Source: Diphasiastrum complanatum
Lineage: Eukaryota; Streptophyta; Lycopodiopsida; Lycopodiales; Lycopodiaceae
Direction: 5' to 3'
Assembly (NCBI GenBank): GCA_029204225.1
Contig: CM055097.1
Location: 50,440,195 to 50,504,194, forward strand
DNA length: 64,000 nt
The stretch's first letter is position 1. Every line of letters starts with the position of its first letter. The translations under genes were made by a program, and so were the position numbers. Below the pieces are notes generated by a model, which was not told the DNA's origin, made no database searches, and was given only the letters and a program-made list of their open reading frames with translations. This document shows, one piece after another, positions 34,926 to 44,374 of the stretch.

Positions 34926-36056
34926 CCTGGCCATCTCAACAATAGATATGTTCTTTCGTTCTGCAACTCCATTTTGCTGCGGTGAATAAGGTGTTGTAGT
35001 CTGTCTCTTGATCCCTTGATCTTTGCAAAAATCAATAAATTCTGTCGGAAAATACTCATCACCTCCATCAGATCTCAAAGTTTTGATGCAACATCCTGTT
35101 TGCATTTCAACCAATGCCTTGAATTCCCTGAACTTAGCAAAAGCATCTGATTTCTTGCTTATAAAATAAATCCAAATGCATCTGCTATAATCATCAATGA
35201 AGGTGATAAAGTAATAGTAGCCACTAAGAGATCTAGTCTGCATAGGTCCACATAGATCACTGTGGACAAGATCTAGGATGCCACTGGCTCTCCTTGCTCC
35301 ACTTTTGGGAAACTTCTCTTTGTGTTGTTTTCCCAAAATGCAACCTTCACAATTTTTTTCCTCAAAAGAAATATTAGGCAAACCTATAACTAGATTACCT
35401 CTTTTGAGAATCTATAAACTTTGAGCACTAATATGACCGAATCATTGATGCCAAAGATCACTTCAACTATCAACTGTGCTTACCATAGCTTGAGCAAAAG
35501 ATCTCGCATTCAATTTGTAGAGTCAATTCCCGTTGACTCTAGCTCCTATAGCAATCACTTTGTAGTGATTCTTGATGTCTTTGACAAGACATTTGTCGTT
35601 GTCAAACTCACCCTTGAGTTGTTGATCAGCCATCATCCCAACAGATAGTAGATTGTTAGCTAAGTCAGGTACATATTGCACATTGCTTATCCGCTTTATC
35701 TTCCCGCTGGCTAACTTCACTTGTACCACTCCAACTCCTTTAACAGATAGCAATTTGCCATCAGCTTGTCCAACTTCATCACCATTGTGAGTTTCCTTGA
35801 GTTCTGAAAACCACTCTTTCTTTGAAGTCATGTGCTTGGATGCACCACTATCAATGTACCAGGTATCCTTGGTTTCATCCCTTGTCATTAATGCTGTAAT
35901 GAACAATTTTGAGCTCTCAACTGTATCATCTTCATATTGATCATCATCGTATTGATGTTGATCAGTATAATTGTTTTCATAATAATAATCATCAAATCGA
36001 TGTTGATCAGCATAACTTCCCACTTGCCCTTTGTCTTTTCTTTGTTCCATCTCCTT
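34896..36056 (-). pseudogene. copia-3 protease, pre-integrase and integrase N-half
   Basis: Same frame as gag. Retropepsin site TWYIDSGASKHM near 35865, QYVPDLANNLLSVGMM near 35670, pre-integrase SDLWHQ.FGHIS (stop inside) near 35440, zinc finger CEGCILGKQHKEKFPKSG near 35340, core FITFIDDYSRCIWIYFISKK near 35205, TLRSDGGDEYFPTEF near 35085 and NGVAERKNISIVEMARTML near 34970. The reading then jumps into RT (ADPNLYILRQ) near 34925, so the last integrase Glu region end and most of RT were deleted. Confidence 0.85.
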
Positions 36057-36890
36057 CTATTTCTTGAAGCATTCATGCTCCCAGTGGCTAGGTTTGTTGC
36101 AATACCTACAATCTCCAGGTTTAATTTGTCTGGAATAGTCGCGTCCTTGACCTCGGCCTTGATTCCAATTGCCTTGATATGGGCCATCATTGGATTGTTT
36201 TTGAAATTGTTGGAATGATCCACGATTTGAGTTTCCACCTCTTGATTGGTGTCTTTCACAACCAAATCTACCACCACGTCCCCTGACTGATCCCCTGTTG
36301 CGATGACTCAAGTTCTCTTGACGTTGTTCTTCCTGCAAAAGCAATCCACCTAACTCTTCATAGGTTGGAAAATTTTCCCGTGTGGCTATACTTGTCACAA
36401 ACATCTGATGTGACTCACTCAAACTATTCAATGTCAACTGCACGATCTCACGATCCTGTACTCGCTCTCCAACTGTTGCTAATTGGTCACGAATCTCTTT
36501 GATCTTCAATGGGTGATCAGCAACAGTTGCACCATCATCCATCCGCAATGTGTGCAGCTTCGTCTTCAGGAATAGCACTCGAGATGTGTTTGTGGTCTCA
36601 AACAATGCCTTCAACGTATCCCATGCTTCTTTTGGTCCTTCTGAATCCGAAATGTAGGGAATAATTGCATCTCTAACTGATAAGTTGATGACATTCTGTG
36701 CTTTCCATTTTCTCTTGTCAAATGCCCGTTGATCTTCGTCAATCAATGGCCTTGTCTCTTCATCTGTCACGATCTCCCATAGCTCATTTTCCATCAAAAT
36801 GTTCTTTAGTTTGAATTTCCAAACTGCATAGTTGTCGACTCCATCCAATTTGCTTGACTCATTGAGGACACTCTCGCTTAGAGTTTCCAT
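36057..36890 (-). pseudogene. copia-3 gag
   Basis: 277-codon open frame from the ATG at 36890 (METLSESVLNESSKLDGVDN). UBN2-type gag: NYAVWKFKLKNILMENELWE, PKEAWDTLKALFETTNTSRV, DREIVQLTLNSLSESHQMF; then a Gly/Arg/Gln/Asn-rich stretch and a CCHC knuckle CRYCNKPSHWEHEC. It ends at a single UAG (36057-36059), after which the same frame continues into protease. Whether that stop was a readthrough signal or a late mutation cannot be told from one copy; other stops downstream favour mutation. Confidence 0.88.
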
Positions 36891-37611
36891 TACTGAACAA
36901 ATGAGTCCAGATCAAGTAATTTATCACACCACAAAACTATATATTTTTCTGGTTATACACCTGATATCGGAATGGAGCGCGGAAGTACGGCTGCTTAGGA
37001 TCCTCTTCAACTTGTGCGCTTGGATCCGATATTGGAGCATGCGATATTGGACTGGAGCGCGGATGTACAACTGCTCAGAATTTTCTTTAGCTCGTGCGCT
37101 TGGATCTGATATTGGTACGAAAAAAGAGAGAATATAAGAACTTTCAGAGGGAATATTCCAGATTTCGAAATGAGTGATCATTCAAGCAGACATATATCAG
37201 TAATGTGAAAAGTATAAAGCTTCCTAACTCTGAATGACAGTACTAGATACTATCTAGTGTGATTTGTGGTACTCCAAACAGACAAATGAGAGATTTCTTG
37301 GCAAACTTCTCACACAAATAGCACTTTCCACAACAACTAGGAAGTATTGTAAGAATCTCCCTCACTCAACAGATTTTCAATCTCTCTGATGTTGCCCTGG
37401 CCTTTCTGATGCCTTCGGGACTGTGTTTTCGTTCCCCACTGATGATTCTGAGCTCCAAACCTGCAAAATACACCAGAGAAGGATTTCTTCCAGCCGTTTT
37501 TATCTATCCAAGCTTTCACCTCCCGTGAAGGACTTTCTCACTTCGTTGCGGAGCCTGTGACAAGTTGTTTCCACTGATCATGCACGCAGGACTATTGCCG
37601 CTCTGATACCA
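36891..37611 (-). other. copia-3 5' leader with 80-bp tandem repeat
   Basis: Untranslated leader between the primer site and gag. Two units starting gatatcgg (36963) and gatattgg (37043) repeat with an 80-bp period (ggagcgcgga, tgtgcgcttggatc in both). No ORF of note. Confidence 0.65.
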
Positions 37612-37873
37612 TGTCATCAATAAAAAATACAACATCAAGAATTCACCATAAACAATCACCAAGTAGGGAGACGGAAGAAGAACACGCAATATCAATCCAT
37701 CACACTGCCACATACTGAATGTAAAATGTACATATAAACCCTGAACCCTGATAGAGAGGGAGAACCTAGGAGTAGACTACTAAACTAGCCAACTGCTAGT
37801 TAGCTAGTAATAAAGTACATCGTAAACAGCAACTAAGAAGTGTAATAATGAAGTTTATCATTGATTTCTAACA

Positions 37874-38230
37874 CCAAACACGTCGGAATCCAACGTCCGT
37901 GTCGGTTCAGGACGCCAGATGCCAGACGCCGTGGACAGGCTTTTGGATTGCTGACATGGACGTCGGAATCTGATGTTCGTTGGATCTTGACGTCCACATC
38001 GGATGACACATAATTTTTTTTTTAAGAAAAATGCCATGCCATATCCACGTCGAGATGTCGGATTCTGACGTGCACTTTAAAAATTGGTTGCCGCCACAAT
38101 TTCCCGATCACCGGACTTCCAGTTTGGGATTTTTTGTTTGGACATCGGATTCCGACGCGTCGAATTGCAATGGATTATAAAATTTCTGAAAATGCGTCGG
38201 ATGCTCACGTCAGAATCCACGCGATATGTT
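37874..38230. repeat. Array of short CGTCGGAATCCGACG-like palindromes
   Basis: Motifs such as acgtcggaatccaacgtcc (37882), gacgtcggaatctgatgtt (37960), atgtcggattctgacgt (38053), catcggattccgacgcgtc (38144) and gtcggatgctcacgtcagaat (38194) repeat at 50-90 bp spacing. Such palindromic repeats are typical subterminal repeats of CACTA elements; with the CACTA gene remnant at 29706-31637 upstream, this may be that element's 3' region. A TIR-like end gttattgtg near 38228-38236 is only a weak candidate. Confidence 0.55.
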
Positions 38231-39360
38231 ATTGTGACCCTTGCAAAAGGCAATACTATGTGTTCGAGTTGGTCAATGGAGTTTTTGCAAAGGTCAATAT
38301 ATAAGTCAATGTTTTAAATGATAAGCGTATATGTGCACAAAAGGCTTTTCCACACTACTAAGGTCTTTATTACAAGAACTCGATCTTTTGATGCACCTCG
38401 ATATCCAAGTCCTAGATAGCAAAAAATTCATGACCCTTTTTCCTTCTTGCACACATGCCCATGCTTTATATGTACCTTCAAGCATGCACATGCTTTAGAT
38501 ACAGAATTCAAATTTTTATGCAAGTCATACATAGCAAATCCCTTGATTCTCTCTCTTTTTCTTGCATGCATCCCTGGGCTCTTAACCTGCATGTGACGCA
38601 CCAAGATAATTTCCAACAATGATCAAAAAGACTATATGTCTACATTCATGAAGTCATTTCACATATGTTTTTTTGCACACTTTGAATGTAAGTTCAATCC
38701 TCAAAGAAAAGGAAATGCTAACCATAATCTCAATTGTAACTTTTCAAAGAGAATGGTGTTGCCTCCCACAATAGAATATGTGGGAGAGAAAAAAAAATTA
38801 TGGCACAAAATTTTCACATGCACCTTTCGGTTGCTGGAAGATGCACGTAAAAAATTTACCCATTGTTTACATGCATCTTCCACCCGGAAGGTGCATGTAA
38901 AAAACTTTATGACAAAAAAAAACATTTAAAAAAAAAGTAAAAACAAAAATTACGGTAGGGAAAGACGCCTCCTCGAAGCATTTCACCTTAGGAAGAGTTT
39001 AGGCCCTGGGACTCGCCGTCGTGCGGACACCCTTCCTGGCCGAATGCCCTCGGAGGGCGACCCCATTTCCCAAACAATCAGGATAAAAAAACTGGCTAAT
39101 CACCTAATCACCTTAAACCTAATCTTAAAACAATCACATTTGTATTCAAGGAATTTATTGCAATGCCTTTTTGGTATAGGACCAGGTTGTTTTTGTTGCA
39201 ATATCTTGTTGGTATAGTACCACGTTGTTGTTCAAGTTGCCTCAAACATTGCGTCCCATGAAAATGCTGTAATATATATGATCGACCTCCACTGAAATTA
39301 ATAATCCATTATTTGTTTCAGTTGGCATACACAAAAACGGGTCCCACCACCAGCTTTGGA
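38231..39360. other. Intergenic region upstream of the phosphatase island
   Basis: No gene supported. It includes an inverted repeat at 38814-38903 (listed separately) and a GC-richer block at 38960-39070 that I cannot assign. Confidence 0.45.
38814..38903. repeat. Inverted repeat (hairpin) with about 37-bp arms
   Basis: Arms: acatgcacctttcgg...ggaagatgcacgtaaa (38815-38851) and its near reverse complement tttacatgcatcttcc...ggaaggtgcatgt (38867-38903), separated by about 15 bp. Only a few mismatches. Could be a foldback/MITE remnant or a small-RNA hairpin. Confidence 0.65.
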
Positions 39361-40119
39361 TGAAGCTGGATAATATATATAACCCCACTCGCCGTCATCA
39401 GGACATGCAACTCACGTCGTTCAACTCACACGCCACCATGCTACACAGCATCAGCAGCGATGGAGGATATACCCACGTCAAAGCTGCCGCCTTCGTTTGC
39501 TTAATATTGTAAAAACAATATTAACATTGAAGCTCTGGGCTGGCGAAGGAATCAAGCAAGCATCTGATCCGCATAATTTTGGGTTCATGAGCGCCATCGG
39601 CGCATACGCTGATAATTTTTTGGGTGAGAGGACGTAGAGGGGCCATGCCTTTGCTTTCCCCTCCAACCCCCCGGTGTGTCCGTCCTATATATGATGATTG
39701 CTTCAGCAAAAAGCTTAACGGGAATGACGCCACTGCTCTAGCTTGCACTCCTCCCTTATATCATCATCATCAGACTTGCCCTGTAGTTTTGGTGAAGTGG
39801 TGACTGTGCATTTACATCAACATTGATAGTTGATACTTGATATGGCTTTGAGATCCGATGGCGTGAGAATGAAGCCAATAGAAAACGTTCTGAGTGTATG
39901 CAAAAATTTGTGAAGAACTATATAATGGTTGATCTCTTTCACGATGCTAAAATATCGTTAGCTCATTCTTTCCGGATGACAGTTTGGTAAGGATATTGGT
40001 CTTTACAGGGGTTTTAATCCTCTCCGTGAAAAAGTGAGCGGATTTCTTGTGCATGATTAATCAATTCAAAGCAATCGTTTGATCAGCTCGTTGCGCCATA
40101 GTTGACAGGCTGCTGCAAC
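39361..40119 (+). promoter_or_regulatory. Upstream region of the phosphatase gene, TATA candidate
   Basis: A TATA-like taatatatataacc lies at 39371-39384. A 24-codon frame (MLHSISSDGGYTHV...) opens at 39438 and closes at 39512; its end overlaps a small palindrome (ttaatattgt aaaa acaatattaa, about 39501-39525). Fragments of open frame persist to about 39800, so an upstream exon, uORF or a decayed small gene is possible. The distance from the TATA to the ATG at 40120 is long unless a 5' UTR intron exists. Confidence 0.35.
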
Positions 40120-42857
40120 ATGAAGGTTGTAAGCTTAATATCGACTTACATCCTCCTGTCGTTAGTAGCGCTTAGCACAGCCCAGTATATTCGCCCTCCA
40201 AAACGTGGCCGTATTTCAATTCCTTCATTCGGCAGGGACAGTAGTACACCTGCAGCTCAACAGGTAGTTGTCTTCTTTAGAAGGATGGGTCACGGTAGTA
40301 AGTCTCTTTTAGTTTTCCAATATATTTTCATGATTTACGTCGGATTAGAGCTTGTCGAAAAAATCGATATTTTGCATGTCAGAAAACCGCTGGGATGAAA
40401 AGTTTGAGGGTTGGTGCAGGTTCACGTAACGTTGGCTGGGCCAAACCGCATGAAGGTATCCTGGATGACCATGAGCTTCAATAGTCCTTCCACTGTTGAA
40501 TATGGGGTTGCATCTGGAGTTTATGACTCCGCTGCGACTGGAGTGGCAACTTCCTATACCTACTTCCTCTACAAATCTGGCGAATTCCATCATGTAATTC
40601 TTGGACCTTTAAATGATAACACAACCTATTATTACCGCTGTGGGGGAATTGGGCCAGAATTCAGCTTCAAAACGCCGCCTCCGGCAGGACCACATGTCCC
40701 CATTACCTTCGCAGTTGTTGGTGAGGCTTCTGCATTTGCAGTCCTGTTTTGATTTTGCAATTTCTACACACCAGATTTGTTGTGCATAATCCTGAAGTGG
40801 TGAGCCATCATGCAATCATTCAATTTAAAGAGAATTCATAGAATCACATGTAGGTTGTGCTGTCTATATGCAGAATGAGCCATTAGGATGGTCAGGAAGG
40901 TGATAGATCGTTTTCGACGCACAGGAGGCTGACCATGTTACTTGTTTTGAATCAACTAGCTGATGCAGATATATCTGATAGGTGCATTAAAGTTAGACCT
41001 CATTCCATAGAACTGTTTAGATTTCTGCAGATAACTTTAAAAACAAATCCGCCATCCCATTCTTCTATCGGAGGGAAGAGAAAGAATCATCGTATACACA
41101 AAGATGGGCGCGATTGCAATAGTCTTGTCATTTTCATTTGCTTGGGATTGTAGTGAATCTATTCATTGTCGTATTCCATCTAGAAAGCATTCGTGTTGAA
41201 AGGCGGCGATGTAATCACCGACTACAGACAGCTTTCGTAACAGTGTGTGTCTCAAGGGAGATGATGATAGAAAATTCTTCCACTAGCCCACCCTCCAACT
41301 TTTCTTAGTTATAGATCTATCATGCATCAGAACTTATAGGATCCCCATATGATTTAGCATTTTTGCGTAGTGGAGTAGATGTCAATGTTGCTGAAAATTG
41401 TTGATTTTTCTTTCTTTCAAATTCTTTCTCTATCACTTTTATCTACCGCGCAGCATGTAGTAATTAAAAGTTTGTCTATGCTAACCTATTTGCTGGTGAG
41501 TTAGGCGACTTGGGCCAAACTGAGTGGACACAGTCAACTATCGACCATATCCAGAAGATGGATCATGATGTGCTGTTAAATGCGGGTGACTTATCCTATG
41601 CCGATTTCTATGAACCGCTTTGGGACTCATTTGGGCAGCTAGTACAGCCGATTGCGAGCAAACGACCTTGGATGGTGACACAAGGAAATCACGATGTAGA
41701 GGAAATCACTTTCATAATTGGTCCTTTCATATCTTACAACACGAGATGGCCTATGCCCTACAACGAGAGTTCCTCGACATCAAACTTATATTACTCTTTC
41801 GAGGTGGCAGGAGTGCATGTGCTTATGCTCGGCTCTTATACGGGTTACTCTCAAAGCTCGCCCCAGTACTCATGGCTGCAGGTACGAGCTACCATTTAGA
41901 GTTTCTTGGATTGTTTCGATATCACGATATCATGAGAGATTGAAGCTGATTTGAGTATGTTGGGTCCAGGCAGATCTTGCCAAGGTGAACCGAACTCTTA
42001 CACCTTGGCTTGTTGCCGTGCTTCATGCTCCATGGTATAACAGTAATACCGCTCACCAGGGAGAAGGTGATGCAATGATGGCAGCCATGGAGCCATTACT
42101 TCGACAGGCACAAGTTGACATTGTCTTTGCCGGACATATTCATGCGTATGAGCGCACGGTAAATCTATTCTGCATCATTCATTTTCTATGCTGTAAGATA
42201 TTCTTATATTCCTACATACAAGCTGAGATTCTGAGAACTGCCTTTGTGAACAAGGTGAAGAGTATAGGAAGTTGCTAATTTGTAGCAATGGTATGCCATA
42301 TAAGCTAGAAGCTGAGAAGGATAATAAAAGTTATAATTGCTTGGGTATTTGGTCAGACACGACTGTATCTCAAAAATCCGGATCCCTGCGGGATTGTTTA
42401 CATCAATATCGGAGATGGTGGAAATCGAGAAGGCCTTGCAACAGAGTAACGATCTTTCATATCCTATCAGCAAGTGTACATGATCTAAAAAAACAGCATT
42501 TATGATTATTCTAAAGTGTATTGAACTGAATGCATATCCTTTTAGTTTCCTGTAGAGATAGAAACCTTTTCCTGATCTAATTTTCTTACTGGAATGATTT
42601 TGCTGGGAAGGTACATCAATCCGCAGCCAGTGTGGTCGCTTTTCAGGGAGGCAAGCTTTGGGCACGGGGAATTTGGGGTGCTGAATGGAACGCATGCATA
42701 TTGGACATGGCACCGGAACGAAGATACTGAATCCGTGAGCTCAGACACCGTGTGGATCACAAGCCTATCTTCTTCCACACTCAACTGCTCCGTTTCATCT
42801 TCAAGTCGGATTGCTGCTGCTGCTGCCGCAAGTTCAAAGGAACCGAGAGACCTTTAA
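40120..42857 (+). CDS. Purple acid phosphatase, six exons, 448 aa
   Basis: Secreted dinuclear-metal phosphoesterase of the plant purple acid phosphatase family (like the Arabidopsis PAP18-22 group). Exons with GT-AG borders and consistent phases: 40120-40263, 40420-40720, 41505-41881, 41970-42158, 42357-42445, 42611-42857 (stop TAA). Residues 1-21 form a signal peptide (MKVVSLISTYILLSLVALST). A fibronectin-like N-domain covers about 46-135 (VHVTLAGPNRMKVSWMT). All five metal motifs are intact: GDLG (D150), GDLSYAD (D177, Y180), GNHD (N210), VLHAPWY (H293), GHIHAYER (H330, H332). C-terminal FREASFGHGEF is typical; the last 30 residues are Ser/Ala-rich and idiosyncratic. Roles in this family are phosphate scavenging and cell-wall phosphoester turnover. 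Start chosen at the first ATG before the signal peptide. It is the only intact host-type gene here. Confidence 0.95.
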
Positions 42858-43440
42858 TCAGTAACATGTAAATCATACAACTCTGTATACAAAACATGAA
42901 TGCTGTAAGTCATGTACAGTACACTGATGCTCATGAAGGACGATCCATTTGCTCAGGATGGTAATTTATTTGTAGCATAATAGCGAACTAAGATGGCACT
43001 AAAGAGACCATGTTTAAATGTTTTACTTTGAAGGTTAACTGTGCCGGCTGCGAATATTTACATTATTTTTTATGGCTCATTAAGATTTGTTGCTGCTGGT
43101 GGAAAGAGTTTACATCCTTGCTTAATCAATTCACCTCAGAATATACTCCCCCTGTCCACTCGACCAAATAGCATGCATGCAAACGTTGAAAATCAGGGGA
43201 GAACAAGCCCTTTAAACTTTGACTCAACAACAATTAGCTCAAGACTCCATAAGAGGTCCATAGCAAGGTCACTAACAAAGTCATTAAATAACCATGACCG
43301 GTCCATGATGAGATTAGTAACACATTCTTTAAGTGACCATAATGGGTGCAAGACAGTCAATAAGTGAGCATAATGGGTCATAAACGTTGACCAAAAGAAT
43401 TTACTTGAGAACCAAGGACTCAAATAATCAATGTAGTGGA
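42858..43440 (+). other. 3' flank of phosphatase gene
   Basis: No coding frame. Contains loosely repeated words gaccataatgggt/gcataatgggtca (43345, 43366). No clear AATAAA signal could be fixed; plant poly(A) signals are often degenerate. Confidence 0.4.
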
Positions 43441-43444
43441 TCAC

Positions 43445-43930
43445 ATCAGAGTACAGGAAGTGGGCGTGAGAAGACTTCGACTATGCGGATTCAAGCGTGT
43501 CGTTGTTGATTGTCAATGGAGTTGGGATAGTCGCTTGAGTCGATAAGTCGGGCTCCCCCGATAAGTCGGCCAAGTCAGGCTTCCTAGATAAGTCGGCCAA
43601 CGATGTGTATAAAACTACAGCAATATGAATGGAATTAGATTAACATGAAATTTAGGAGATTAGAGGAATAAATCCAATACTCCCCCCTTAATCTGGATCC
43701 GTAAATGCCTTGATCTTTAGACTAAGCAATGCACAAAGTTTGTCATGTGCATAAATGCTCAAAGCCTTGGTAAACACATCTACAATCATGTTTTCTGTCT
43801 GACAGTATGCTAAGATTATCTCTCTATCGAGAATCTTACTCCTTACATAGTGATAATGAATCTCAATGTGCTTATTCCTAGAGTGAAATCTAGGGTTGGC
43901 CGATAAGGCAATGACACTCGTCCATTAACA
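43445..43930 (-). pseudogene. Fragment of a copia-4-type element: RNase H end plus LTR start
   Basis: Minus strand 43930-43691 matches the last about 80 codons of copia-4 (SANPRFHSR-like, FTKAL-like, CALLSLKIKAF-like) with stops. A purine tract (GGGGGGAG, 43681-43688) is followed on the minus strand by TATTGGATTTATTCC, matching the copia-4 LTR start TGTTGGATTTATTTT. The LTR homology fades before 43445, where gataagtcggcc-type 12-bp words recur three to four times (43540-43605). Confidence 0.7.
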
Positions 43931-44374
43931 CTTGTAATACCCTATTACATGCATATTTTTCTTGAATTACTATTTTGTGATGCAGAATTCCAATCAACCT
44001 ACTCAACTGATGAAGATAACCACCGAATATGAAGAAATATCTAATGATCCCGACAATGACAAGTTATTCAAAGATATATTGAAGATACTAGAGGCCTAAA
44101 ATAAATGTGACTAAAGGAAGGATTATAACCCGAAGGGTAGTTATGAAATAACATGAACCTTAATAAGAAGGCTAGCCCTAAGAGAAGAACATTCTAGAAG
44201 ACTCATTTATTATGCCTCAAGCAAACGCTGCAACCTTCCCTGTGCTTGCTTTTCATTGGAGCAAAGTCGCATGACAAGGATGCTACCTAGGAAATGTACA
44301 CTTGTAAATTTTCTATCGGATGGAATTAGTTAATTGAATTAAATAAGAAGCGACATATCGTTTACTAAAGAGCA
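43931..44374 (+). other. Unassigned region with one exon-like frame
   Basis: After a good acceptor (tttgtgatgcag, ending 43985) a short frame NSNQPTQLMKITTEYEEISN...ends at a TAA near 44099. It could be a terminal exon of a decayed gene; nothing else supports it. The rest shows no feature. Confidence 0.25.

Larger units (their letters stand above)
33662..37873 (-). mobile_element. copia-3: complete-ended, internally deleted copia element
   Basis: LTRs at 33662-33925 and 37612-37873 (264 and 262 bp, only a handful of differences) flank the element; on the minus strand they start TGTTAGAAATC and end TTGATGACA. Target duplication CCAAA is perfect (33657-33661; 37874-37878). Primer site TGGTATCAGAGCGGC lies inside 37597-37611; the polypurine tract TTGAGGGAGAG abuts the other LTR at 33926-33936. 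Gag, protease, integrase N-half and the RT end plus RNase H are present, with the integrase-RT middle deleted. All parts share one frame, interrupted by point stops. Confidence 0.93.

Noticed and set aside
37874-38230. CRISPR-like array (palindromic repeats with spacers)
   Set aside because: Repeats are degenerate, spacing is irregular, and the context is a plant nuclear transposon; CACTA subterminal repeats fit better.
40102-40119. Upstream start for the phosphatase at 40102
   Set aside because: That codon is TTG; the first ATG at 40120 opens directly onto a clean signal peptide.
42204-42713. 169-codon minus-strand ORF across the phosphatase 3' exons
   Set aside because: Antisense to conserved exons 5 and 6 with spliced sense-strand support; no domain seen.
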